Source: Dactylonectria macrodidyma | Taxonomy: Eukaryota > Ascomycota > Sordariomycetes > Hypocreales > Nectriaceae | Direction of reading: 5' to 3' | DNA: 64,000 bases | NCBI GenBank assembly: GCA_020744425.1 | Contig: JAGMUV010000002.1 | Span: 930,001-994,000 of the forward strand | Part shown: positions 11,668 to 22,249 of the stretch, piece by piece | Layout: each line of letters starts with the position of its first letter | How positions within the stretch are numbered: the first letter of the stretch is position 1 | The notes under the pieces: generated by a model | The model's database searches: none | Seen by the model: the letters and a program-made list of their open reading frames with translations, nothing else | Told to the model about the DNA's origin: nothing | Translations under genes and position numbers: made by a program

Positions 11668-12652
11668 TATTAGGTATGTTGTTTGAGAGAGAGAGGGACA
11701 GGGAGTCACAGTTGCAACACCAAACCGCTGGGAAGGATGGGGATCAGCGTGTCGGCGAGATCAACAACCGCCCAGATCGAGCGATTCAACGCGCGGCAGA
11801 CGTCTGAATCAGAAGCGCGATCGTCCAACGAATGTGACAGATTCAAAGAAGAAACCAGCAAAGCAATCAACGCCCAGGAAAGAAACCGAAGCGAGTTGAA
11901 CACCCGCTCATCCCCCCGGCCATCTTTTTGCCTTACTGGGCTGGGAGGAGGCGAGCTGTCTTGGAACCTGTATCACACCAAAACAACCGCTAACAAGCTG
12001 CGCTTTGGGTTCCGCGCCCCCAAATCTGCCCTAGCTCCCGTTTCAAGCTTCAAATCCAGGACCAATCCAGGACTCGGCCAGGGCTTGAGCCTTGAATTGA
12101 GCCAATGGACGAACGGGCCGGGCCATACAAGCGCCCGGGCGGGTTATTTTCGCCTCTGCCGATCGCTCGTCGATGGATTTAGCGGGCAATAAGCGCAGGC
12201 GATGGAGGCTATGAAGCTGCAAGGTGGGATGGCGGCGCGAGCTTGGCCAAGAGGCGGGCTGGTGGAATGCGTTGCAGATTCTGTGTGTCATGCAGCTCAG
12301 CTGTGCTTTGTTTGTCCTACGAGACAACCATATCATCCACAAAGGAGAGCTGAAACAAATAACACACCACCACATCGGTACAACCGCAACAATCAGGCGC
12401 AGAAGGCTCTTCCTTGGTAATCAACCACCAATACCCCCTTGGCAGTCTCGTAGAGATGCCTTATTTTAGAATTAGCACCTGAGAAATTGATCCTGGTAGC
12501 TGGGCAATAGCTTGCCTTAAGAACGATTAGGACTATTGAGATTCAAGTTTCACCAATGCTGACGGAGGCGATCGCTCAACCTCAGTCACCAACAAGCCGA
12601 GACCAGTTGGAGATACATAGCATGGCAGCAATAAGGTAGGTATAGTCTAAGG
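11668..12652. other. Intergenic, partly AT-rich
   Basis: Promoter side of the surface-protein gene, then sequence of falling GC content towards the MITE-like element. No reading frame has family features. Confidence 0.5.
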
Positions 12653-12864
12653 CCAAAAGTCTCCGTACACTCCCCGTTTAGAGCAGCAAAATATAATCTA
12701 TTAAGAAATAGTATTTACATATGTCTAAGATCTGATAAATTATGGAGTATTCCCGAACTAAAGGTCCCCATAAGATACTCAAATTTTGGGCCTCATTAAT
12801 GTTTAAAGCTTTAATCGAGGTATTAAGCTTTAGATTAGAACCGGTAGTGTACGGAGACTTTTGG
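12653..12864. mobile_element. MITE-like element with 19 bp terminal inverted repeats
   Basis: A 212 bp AT-rich segment is bounded by perfect inverted repeats: CCAAAAGTCTCCGTACACT at 12653-12671 and its exact reverse complement at 12846-12864. The interior has no reading frame and is rich in TTAA and TAAAGCTTTA motifs. Small size, no coding capacity and long perfect ends fit a miniature inverted-repeat transposable element mobilised by a DNA transposase elsewhere. I could not find a clear target-site duplication: the flanks read CTAAGG on the left and AATCCA on the right. The ends are not those of the Fusarium mimp family as I know it. No second copy is visible in this window. Confidence 0.75.
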
Positions 12865-13089
12865 AATCCATCAGTAACTTTCTGTAGCCGCATAGCCATC
12901 CAGCCGCTCAACACTTGTCATGCCTCAACCAACCTTGCTAAAATGTAAAACCGTTGTGGTCTTGATCGCTGTCGAGGAATATAAGATCTACTTGCCCAGG
13001 TTCACCAACCTTGGGCCATAGTTCTCTTCGTCAAGCGCCCCAAACCCGCGATTCGTTAACAATATCTCGGTTCTTATGCATCCAGCGTC

Positions 13090-14349
13090 ATGGACACTTC
13101 GACGCAATCGCCCCCGACATCAAACAATATGGCACAAGAACTAGCACAAACATCGGAAATAGCGTCAGCTGGCAGCAGTATACTTGATCCCCTTTACGAG
13201 GTCATGTCCATGATCCTGGATCAGCTACCTTCCCACTCGCGCGTCGCCTTCGCTATCACAGCAAAGACACTCTTCACCGCTCTCTACCCAGCCGCCAAGG
13301 TGCCAACCCTTGGCCAAGATCTCGTTTAACTGCTTCTTCTCTTGGAGAAAGATGATCCGACCCAGGTCCTCTGTTTCGATTGCCATCGACTTTGCACATT
13401 CATCTCCGGTCAAGGTCACACCAATTGCGCCCAACTCTCTGTGGTCAAATGGCATTCCTTACAAACTCTTTCAAATCATCATCGCCTGCCAGGTTCTCTG
13501 TGGGTGGATTGGCACGACGCCAAGATGCACCCGTCCGCGTGGATGCCTGAGATCAAATGGCCTGTTGTTACGTTTGCAGAGGCACACTTGGTAATGAATC
13601 GACATCTACATGGAGAGCGACATGTTATGCCACTTGACTCTCGAGTACAATTTTGTATTTGAAAGGTATATAAACCTCAAAAATGAACTTCTTGACCCTC
13701 ACTTCCCTCTGGACCGCCACGCCCAAGGTCGCCAGTATCTCACAAGGAAGCGTCAAAGAACAGTCTGGAACTGTCACACTCTAAACGCAAAAGCATCTTC
13801 TCTACCCTGGACCTTTAAACATACCTCGGAAGCAAAGCTCATCAACAACGAGCTCTACGTAGCTCGTTTCCACTCGGTCAATGGCCCGCCCGTCCGGAAA
13901 AGCGGCTTCTGCCATCTTGTCGATAGCCTCGAGCTACCGATTTGCCGACACGGGAACTGTCATCACATTCCACCCTCTTGTCCATTTAGGGCGGATTATT
14001 GGAATGCCCCTGAGCTAATCCTTTCGAATACAGCGAAAAAACTTATATCAAAGGATTGTGGTCGTGCATTGCTTGTTACACGGATTATTCGATTGCTCTC
14101 GGGGGGGGCGAACTGACGGGCTGGAATCTGAAACTGGCAACTTATCACCGCCTTGGGAGCTGTCGGACTCCAGAGGACCCTGTCTGGCAGCAAATTATTG
14201 GATTTGCCCGTCCCCCAGTTCTGAGGCATTTCGAGCTCCGGCACAGGGGTATCTACTGGGAACCAGAGGACGTTTTAACTATTGAAAGGATCAATTCAGG
14301 AATGCCAACTGATGGTGGTGACTCCATCGCGGGCCAAGTAAGATGTTAA
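13090..14349 (+). pseudogene. Decayed F-box-family gene
   Basis: Remnant of a fungal F-box-like protein. From the ATG at 13090 the frame encodes an F-box-like segment (DPLYEVMSMILDQLPSHSR, ALTCKTLY-like AITAKTLFTAL) and then meets TAA at 13327-13329; the same frame continues past the stop with LLLLLEKDDP and a CFDC motif to about 13650. There the homologous text moves to frame 2 (EYNFVFERYINLKN, PWTFKHTSEAK, NELYVARFHS) and, between about 14030 and 14060, to frame 1 (LWSCIACYTDYSI, WNLKLATYHRLGS, EDPVWQQI), which ends at 14349. One stop and two frame changes without plausible intron borders indicate a broken gene. The stop lies in GTTTAACTG, as a CpA-to-TpA change would make. An assembly error is the alternative. 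Confidence 0.65.
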
Positions 14350-15018
14350 TGGCAACAAAGTAACGACGAGGCCGCGAACAAAACCTCAGAATGGATTTTA
14401 AATGGTAGGGTCATAAGGCGCCGTATCCGCGAGTCTGCCAACATAGACAGACGGGACAGGTCAGTAGAACTGACTAAGTCGTGGATCAGGGACCTGGTAA
14501 AGAAGAGACGGGCACGACTGAGAGGACTATAACTCACTCACTACCATTTTTACCCTCTTGTAAAGCATATTAATAACATGTCTTTAGAGGAGAAGAAGAT
14601 CATTGGGATCTCTCAGCTTCTTAGCCTGCCCCGCCCCCCGGAACATTGCTCGTAAGGACACTCAGGTGTGTGTTCATGGACTCAAAGAGATATCACAGCT
14701 TCTCTAAATCTAGATACATCCATCGTATGCCAGTATCCCTTGCTAGGCACGTGTGGTGATTGGTAACAAGCCGTGACTGAGTGAGTGCAGTGGCTGTGGA
14801 TACAAATGCCAAGCTTTGCCAACAGGTTTCCCATCAAGGGCGAGTTGCAGGCATAAAGGCAAAAGTAGTATAGTTTTTTGTTTTTTTTTAAGAATTTCGG
14901 CATTTTTAAGCGACGATGCTTCCCTGGTTTCCAAAGATCAAGCTTTTGCGGCTTTTTGAAGATGAAAACCTCAAAATCCAACAGATTTGATCACTTCTGT
15001 TAGCCAGATCTTGCATGT

Positions 15019-15054
15019 CTAAATCTGTTTCTAAATCTGTTTCTAAATCTGTTT
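15019..15054. repeat. 12 bp tandem repeat, three copies
   Basis: The unit CTAAATCTGTTT occurs three times without a mismatch and is followed by TC. No coding function is seen. Confidence 0.9.
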
Positions 15055-15332
15055 CAGCGCATGCCTATACGTACGTTCGCGTCGCCCATGAATCATGTCG
15101 CCGTCAATACATGCAAGGGGAACAACATCCTAGTCGTGAATCATGTCGGGTACCGGACAGTCTGGCTGCCAAGACGTGACCAATTGGTTGGGTCTATTAA
15201 TGGCAAGCGCGATTTAGGATTTACTGGAAACCAGGACTCGTCTGCTTGATGGCCTACGCCTAATTACTACGTAGCTGGCAGGTGCACTAGTCTCAGGGGT
15301 ACGAATTCGCCTGATAACGATGGTATCCATTT

Positions 15333-15334
<2 letters not shown>

Positions 15335-15364
<30 letters not shown>
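15335..15364. repeat. (TG)15 microsatellite
   Basis: Thirty bases of uninterrupted TG dinucleotides, a likely polymorphic marker. Confidence 0.95.
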
Positions 15365-15368
<4 letters not shown>

Positions 15369-16245
15369 TCAATACGAGAGATGGACTAAATGGACGAGTA
15401 ATCCCACTGAAAATCCCATGAACTAACAGTCGATGTCAAACTCAGCAGCCTGTCTCCCAGCCACTCATCGCTCTGCTCTGCTTTGTTCTGCTTTGCTCTG
15501 CCCTGCTCTGCCCTGCGAACTGCATTGACAGCACGCGCGGGCGGCGAACGTTGCATTGTGGAGCATTGGTTCCCCGTAGCCCGTAATGCGACGGCGACTA
15601 GCCCGGAGCTGGACCCGGAGCTGGAAGCCCCAACCGGGCTGCACGCCTGCAACACGAGGATGTGGCTTGCCCGGTGCGCAGAAGCTGACTGGCCCTGTTC
15701 CAGAAGGAGAATAACGTGACGCAGGGATGATGTGGACGGTTTCTTCACGAGGGAGTCGACGATGCCGAGATACCCCAAGCAATATCCCATCATCCAGCCA
15801 GTAGTCTTCAGATGCTGTGGAAGTGGAAGTGGATATGGACCGTGTTCTATAGGGACGTTAGCGTGCGCCACCTCCCTTACGTAGTGCCTGACGGACGCCC
15901 TGTCGATTTTTCCTGCCTTTGCTCAGAGCTGTCATCGGCCTCGTTCCCTGTGCCCCCTTGTACCCCTTGTATCCCTTGTAACCCCCTGTGTCACCCGTGC
16001 CCATCCCCCAGAAAAAGAATGCGAAACTAGGAGAATAGTTCCAAGTCTTGACTGGACATCCGAACACCTTACCCTTGCCCTTCAAACGAATCTGTTTTCT
16101 TGCCATCACCAACCCGACCGACCGACCGACCGCCCTGCTACTCGAAACGAAGAAAGATATCCTCGCCAAGAAACGGACCTTACAAGAGTCCCCCGTCACC
16201 TTCTGCTTCTCCCCAATCGGCCTCGCCATCTGGCGGTAGCCCGCC

Positions 16246-17414
16246 ATGCCTCCTCGCTGGAGCCCGCGCCAGCGCGCGAACCGCATCAACCTCATCGGCA
16301 TCTGCGCCGCCGTAATCTTCCTCATCGTCCTCTTCCGCGGCAGCCTCCTACCTTCTTCGGATCGCAAGCCAGGACCCCATCGTCACGGCACGAGCGCGCC
16401 GACCCAGGACCTCAGCGGCGATGACGACGTCGAGATGGTCGTGGCCAGCATGAAGCATGAGAACGTCTCGTGGCTGCAGGACTACCTGCCCGACTGGAAG
16501 AAGAACATCTACGTCGTCGATGACAACAAGGCCAAGTTGACAGTGCCCATGAATAAGGGTCGCGAGGCCATGGTCTTCTTGAGGTAGCTACCTCCCCTCT
16601 ACTTGTCCCCATCCATCCCTTGCGTGCAACTACCCCTTGCCATGGATGCCTTCTGACCTTGTCCTACTACAGCTACATCATTGATCGCTACGACGACCTA
16701 CCCGGAAACATCATCTTCCACCACGCCGAGCGCTTCCAGTGGCACAACGACAACCCCGATTACGATGCGCTCCCTCTGCTGCAGCGGTTCCGCTTCGACA
16801 ACCTCAAAAAGGTCGGCTACGCCAACCTGCGCTGCGTCTGGATCCTCGGCTGCCCCGCCGAGATCAAGCCCATCGTAGACGAGATCCCTGCCAAGGAAAA
16901 CGAGCCCGTCCACGCCCGCCACGTCTACAAGGCTGCCTTTGAGGAGCTCTTCCCCAGTCTCCCTGTCCCGGAGGAGATCGGCGTGACCTGCTGCTCCCAG
17001 TTCGCCGTCCGCCGCGAGACCATCCGCCTGCGACCGCGCGCCGAGTACGTCCGCTTCCGCGAGTGGCTGTTGGTGTCGCCGCTAGGGGATGATCTAAGTG
17101 GGCGAGTGTTGGAATACTCATGGCATGGTAAGGAACCCCTTTTCGCATCTTTTTTTTTTTTTGTCTTGTACCCCCTATCCCCAAAACCATCCAAGTGCTG
17201 ACCCGGAATCCCTGCAGTCATCTTCGGCAAGAAGCCAGTCCACTGCCCTAACGCTTCCGACTGTTATTGCCAGAACTATGGCATGTGCGACATGAAGTGC
17301 GACGACGATAAGTGTGAAGGCCAGTACATTCTCCCGCCCTTTTCAACGCTCCCTAAGGATTGGCCACACAAGGGGTGGAAGCAGGAGGACCGAGGATGGT
17401 CTGGGCTACTGTAG
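16246..17414 (+). CDS. DUF3431 family type II membrane protein
   Basis: Protein of 329 aa in three exons (16246-16583, 16673-17127, 17218-17414) with exact frame closure. It has a short basic N-terminus, one hydrophobic anchor (INLIGICAAVIFLIVLF, residues about 15-31), a linker, then the DUF3431 domain, recognised by VVASMKHENVSWLQDYLPDW, NIYVVDD, NKGREAMVFL and IDRYDDLPGNIIFHH. The C-terminal exon is cysteine-rich (CPNASDCYCQNYGMCDMKCDDDKC). Family members are widespread in filamentous fungi and their function is unknown; the type II topology and the DxD-like VDD segment recall Golgi glycosyltransferases, which is only an inference. The second intron contains a long T run before its acceptor. 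Confidence 0.85.
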
Positions 17415-18170
17415 AAGAAGAGACGATGCAGGAGAATGGATGAGAGAACCAGTGAGACCGGTGAGAAGGTCAAACGGCTACCGACAAAGGCCACGTGTAC
17501 GAGTTGAAAGGGAGAGATGATGATGCCAGAGCCCCGCGCGCAATCTGGGTTGCATTGACCGGGGAGTTTGGTCTCGGTGGTAGGGGCATTTCAAAAAGGT
17601 CTCTAGCATATGCCTTGCTGGGTTGTTCTGGGTTGGGCTGTTTTAATATGGGATTCACTGAAATAGGCGTCTGGTAATAAGGGCAACGGCATCTCTGTAT
17701 CTGCGTACCTACACACAAAGTAGTGGGACAAAATTAGCACTAGAATGGGGATGGGAGGCTAGAATGTGTGGAATGAAACGTCAACGCCATTTGCATGTCC
17801 AATGTGTATTGTGTTCTTGATACGATGTCCTCTACCAATTGCTCGTTGCTTCGTCGTTGACTTGTACCGAGAATGAATGAAGAGCTCCTTTGCAGGCTCC
17901 CAATGAAGATCAATGATTCCTCACCCCACCGCCACTTGCGGAATCCTACCAGGCCCCACCCCCACCATCTCCAAGGGCAAAAGCCGTGCGCAACGCCAAA
18001 CAACGCCAACCTCGAGCTTGAACTGCCAGCCTTGCATCGAATCTCATCGCCATCTCGACTCCGCGTGCAACCGCCCTTGTCCTTGTCACACCTCACGCTC
18101 TTTTTATCTTATCGTCCTCCCACGCCCTGATATAGGCCCCTCCCACCTCTTAGAAACCGCTCCGCCAAAG
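17415..18170. other. Intergenic
   Basis: 3' flank of the DUF3431 gene and leader of Med22. A pyrimidine-rich stretch at 17960-18130 fits a promoter or transcription-start region. No other gene is seen. Confidence 0.6.
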
Positions 18171-18867
18171 ATGGACCGCTCACAGCCTGCGTCGTCCAAT
18201 CTCATGGGTATGATGCTCACGCCTGTTAAACCATTGTTTTGGCTTGCACGAGACTATCGCGAAAATAAATGAAATAATCAATACGCTGACTCTCCCTGTG
18301 CCTAGACACGCACAACCGCCTGGTGGCTGACGTCCTCACCCGCTACCGCACGCTCATGATGCTCGCCACCATCCAAGCCGAGGGCGAGCGCAACAACGCC
18401 AACCCGGAAGCCATCGCCGTGACGGGCATCTCGATGAAGATGGAGTTTGACTGCCTGGTAAGTCCACGTCTCTGCCCCCTATCATAGCGGGTTCGGCAGG
18501 AAACTAGAAACAAAGCAAAGAATCAAGTCGTGTTGACGCAATCCCCCCTCAGTACACGTCCGTCAAAGAACTCCTCGCCCTCTCCCGCAAGATCAAGGAG
18601 CTCTGGGTCTTCGGCCCCCTCAGCCGCGGCGACCCCAACGCCCGCGCCAAGGAGGAGCGCATCGACCGCGACGTTGGCGCCGTCGCATCGCTGCTCGACA
18701 GCCTCAACGCCGCCGGCATGGATGACCTCGCCCGTCGCTGCGGCGGCTCCTGGGAACCCCAAGGCGCCGGCGACGACGCCTCCTCCACAGCCGCCGCCTC
18801 TACTACCGTGACGGCGACTACGCAGGCTGATGGAACGAGCGTGGCATCGGGTACGGTGGGGCGGTGA
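18171..18867 (+). CDS. med22: Mediator complex subunit 22
   Basis: Small nuclear protein of 167 aa in three exons (18171-18207, 18306-18457, 18553-18867), frame closed exactly. It matches the Med22/Srb6 head-module subunit of Mediator, which links activators to RNA polymerase II. Visible features are the N-terminal helix DTHNRLVADVLTRYRTLMML, a middle helix (GISMKMEFDCLYTSVKELLALSRKIKEL) and the family-typical end of the core, KELWVFGPL. Beyond it a fungal tail of about 75 residues becomes low-complexity, rich in Ala, Ser and Thr. The first coding exon is only 37 bp, ending NLM/G before the intron. The assignment rests on helix pattern and the LWVFGPL signature; another small Mediator subunit is the main alternative. 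Confidence 0.75.
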
Positions 18868-19203
18868 GCGGTCGTCTTGAGGACGGGCTTCGTGGCGGGC
18901 GTTTGGTTTGGGCGTTGGGGTTTGCTTTGGAATGAGGACGGATGTAGATACCCACGACCTCGGGGTTTTGAAAAGTACAATGCAAAGGATATAGTAGCTT
19001 GTTTATGCCACTAAGATTACAAGTTCAACCCATTGCTAGTCTCACAGTTCATCGCACGTGGGCCTGGACCATCGTCTCATTCAGAGACGGCTCGAATGTA
19101 CCAGAGAAACTTCAATTGTTGCCTACAAGAGCGAGCTAATTCTATATAGGGCTTCTAAGTGCTTTTTCGTTGCCATCTCATACCATGTCTAATGCTGTTC
19201 CAT
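18868..19203. other. Short convergent intergenic region
   Basis: 3' ends of med22 (plus) and the Pus1 gene (minus) face each other. No further gene is seen. Confidence 0.7.
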
Positions 19204-21138
19204 TTAGCCCTCGCCATTCTCGGGGTCCTCATCCTCATCATCATCACCCAGTCGCTTGTCCACATCTCGCTGCACCTTCTCGCCAGTCGAGTCTCGAGAA
19301 ATCTCAGCAGCCTTCATGCCACCAGCAGTGAGCCACAAGAAGTGGTTCGTCTTGAACTGGTCAATCTGGTTGAAAAACATGTGGAACCTTATGTGATGTT
19401 AGCATCTCAAGACCCTTGTTGGGATTACCGAGTCAAACTTACGAGCTGTCCCGCTCCTCTACGTTAAAGATTCGCTTGTAAATCTCCTTGTCCTTGAACG
19501 CCAGGATCTTATCATCGTACTTGGCAAAGTCAATCGAGTCCTTCTGGTATGATTCAGTCGCCTTTCGGTTGTAGTTGTGAAACACGGGTCGCTCGAGCAG
19601 CAATCCCAGGCCAGGGGCCTTGGGGATGGCCATCTTCTGGTTCTGGTAGCTCTCCTCAACACGCTCGAGAGGGGTGCCACATCGGACCATCAAGCTCGCC
19701 AGGCCAACCATCTTGCGAATCTGGTGCATCATGAAACTCTGGCCGTGCACCTTGAGCGAGAGCCACTCGGTATCGTTGATAATGATGGGCTCGGGATTCG
19801 CGATGAAGGACTTGATATGTCGCTTCGCTGAGGCGTCGAAGAATGACTTCTGCACCGTGTAGTTGTGGAAGTTTCGCGTGCCATTGTACTTATCCAGGGT
19901 GTCCTGGAGTCGTTTGAGACGGTCGGGAGTAACGCGGTAACGTCGCTTGGCCGAGACGTAGGCAGCCTTGATGTCGCGGAGCGCAAAATCGATGGGGCCG
20001 AGTTCGCGACCCTTGGGCTGATGGCTTTCGAGAGTGACGGTAGCCTGGGGCGCTTCAGGGTCAGCAGCGCCCCCAGCCGCAGGCTTCTCTTCCTGTGCGG
20101 CAGACTCCTCCTTTTTGTCCTCCTCCTTGTCATCAATCTCCGCAGAATCCTCAGCAACATGCAAGCGCGCCAAAACAGCGGCCCGGACCTCAGGGTCTAG
20201 TCGCGCCAGGATGGGCTTGATCTCCTTCTCTTCTACATCAGCCCAGAAGTCCTTGACGTCTGCCATCTTGGCATTGAGATCGTCCTCCACGCCATGCTCC
20301 TTGGCCATCTCGACAAGCTTCCTACCCAAGAAAGTCTCAGGGTGGGGGGGCAGGAGACAGTAGCTAGGCATGAGGTATTCATACCATCGCGAGTCGCAGA
20401 GCTGGTAGCAGCTGAAGGCATTGTTGGTCCTCTGAATGTCCCAGACGCGGATCTGTTCGGGCAAGGCTTCATTGATCTTTTCGATGATGTTGTCGTCCTC
20501 AATGATGAGCTTCAGGCTGATGACATTGCCAGCGGCGTGGACTCCCTTGTCGGTTCGCGCGCAACGGACCAGGCTCGACTTCTTGGGGTCGTCAGCGTTG
20601 GCCTTGGAAATCGCGCCCGCGGCGACAAAGGCCTTGAATAGATCCGCCTCAATCGTCTTCTCGTCGCCGTTGACCTGCATGCCCTTGTATCCGGTGCCAG
20701 CGTAGCCGATCAAGACAGCAACCTTGCGCTTGGGTCGGCGCTCTTCGGCGGCGATCTCATCCTTGGAGAAGGGGTTGTTGGCCTCGGACACGGCAGCGTC
20801 TCCCTGGGGGTTCAGCTTGCGACGCTTGTACTCATGATACTCGTCGTTCTTCTTGCGCTTGTCGTTCTTCTGCCGACTAGCATCTGGTTAGCACCATTGG
20901 TACGTGTGATCCCGCCAAAATTGTGCAATGAGAACACATACCCCCACTCTCCTCGTCCTTTCTCGCTTCGGCCCTTGCCGCGGGTTCGGTGGTCGTGTCG
21001 AGGGTTGCGACGGAAGCCATCCTTGCCATTCTGGTCCTTGGAAGCAGCGCCGCCATTGGCATTGCCGCTGCCCGAGCCCTCGTTGGGTCCGGAGTTGTTA
21101 GCGCTACTCGCAACAGGAGCCTCGTTGTCAGCCGCCAT
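19204..21138 (-). CDS. pus1: tRNA pseudouridine synthase Pus1 (TruA family)
   Basis: Nuclear tRNA-modifying enzyme that isomerises uridines to pseudouridine. Three exons (21138-20942, 20876-19443, 19387-19204) give 604 aa with exact closure. The first 65 residues are low-complexity and basic; a second basic patch (RQKNDKRKK, YKRRK) could serve nuclear import. The catalytic domain starts at KVAVLIGYAGTGYKGMQ, with the TruA signature RCARTDKGVHAAGN containing the catalytic Asp, then SCYQLCDSRWYEYLMP and NFHNYT, and HGQSFMMHQIRKMVGL near the end. A long charged insert rich in Glu, Lys and Ala (about residues 245-300, around DKEEDKKEESAAQEEKP) separates the two halves; yeast Pus1 also carries an insert. 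The tail is strongly acidic (DDDEDEDPENGEG). Confidence 0.92.
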
Positions 21139-22148
21139 AGCTGCATCTAGTTGTGATGACGTGGGAGAGAGGATCAAGAGAGGATCGCCTGGCTATAATT
21201 CTATCAAAACACTGAGCCGAGGGTTGTTTGGATGGCAGAGAATTTCGATACGATTTTAGTGGGGCGTATCCATATCGCGGGGCACTTCGAACGCCGCCTA
21301 CCCTAGACCTCTCCTGGATCGACTAGATTTGCTTCAACCGATCCTTTGTGTTACATTGTTGCTTTTCAATCCAATTTTACTGCATTTAGATCTTCATTGT
21401 GTTCATTGAGTTCAGAATTCTAGAACTTTTAGCTGGCCATGTTTTGTTCAACTGCTACGTGACGTGCAGAGGCTGGGACTAAGACGCGACCCGATCACCT
21501 CCACCCTCTTTGACTATAAGAGCACAATGTCATAAACCGGTGGTTCACCAATCAACCGTAGCTTCGGTGCATTTCCACCCCGGGAGACAGTCCTGATAGA
21601 ATGCGTAGGTGTTCTACCATTGAAGCCGTTGATCTGGGCGTCCAGCTGCCAACAACATAGCCAGGTAGTCGCAGTAGTAGCACATTCGCAAAGACATCGA
21701 GTAACCATGCACTGAGAGACCTTACAAAGCTATAAAATACAGAATGTGTCTGAGACGGAAGTACGCGTTATGGTGATGTCAAATCGAACCAGTCAAAATA
21801 CGTGCGAGATCTCCCAAGGCTGTCTCCTTGCACTGGAGCAGAAGATAGCATGCGTGTTGACTTACACTAAATGATCATCATGTCTGAGAAAAGAGACCTA
21901 GGCCATTTAGAAGTATGGACCGGCGACCAAGTTATCGTGCTTAAACCAACTGATGATCGGCGGGTGTCAAGTTACAATGTCGTCCGCCCTCCACAATATT
22001 CCCAGCGGACTGCAGATACCACCTTTATTTACTCAACCACATGTGAGTAAGCACGTATGAGGTGGACCTGGGTATCACAAAGATAGACAGACGTAAACGG
22101 CGAGGGGCATCAAAAAGGAAACTCGTCCGGCTGAAGGGCAAAAAAACA
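21139..22148. other. Intergenic between Pus1 and tRNA-Leu
   Basis: Promoter side of Pus1 and 3' flank of the tRNA gene. No coding stretch is supported. Confidence 0.6.
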
Positions 22149-22249
22149 TGATGAGACTGGGATTCGAACCCAGGAGGATTGCTCCACCAGGAATTATAGG
22201 TGTTAAGGTAACCTTAACCTGACGCCATAACCAACTCGGCCATCTCACC
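22149..22249 (-). tRNA. tRNA-Leu (anticodon AAG), with intron
   Basis: The reverse complement folds as a class II tRNA. The acceptor stem GGTGAGA/TCTCATC pairs over 7 bp (one G-T), with A as discriminator. The D arm is GCC-GAGTTGGTTAT-GGC. The anticodon stem TCAGG/CCTGG encloses TT-AAG-G, followed by a 19-base intron after position 37 that contains CCTTAA, able to pair with the anticodon loop. A long variable arm (TGGAGCAATCCTCC) and the T arm CTGGG-TTCGAAT-CCCAG follow. Seven A on the plus strand (22140-22146) give a T-run terminator for RNA polymerase III just downstream. The anticodon reads CUU (and CUC after A34 editing) as leucine. Confidence 0.92.

Larger units (their letters stand above)
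14350..16245. other. Intergenic with simple repeats
   Basis: No supported gene in 1.9 kb. It holds several short repeats listed separately, a CTCTGC/CTTTGC-type pyrimidine-rich run at about 15470-15515, and a 9 bp repeat (CCCTTGTAN, three copies, 15955-15981). A four-base CCGA repeat (about 16114-16132) lies in the leader of the DUF3431 gene. Confidence 0.55.
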
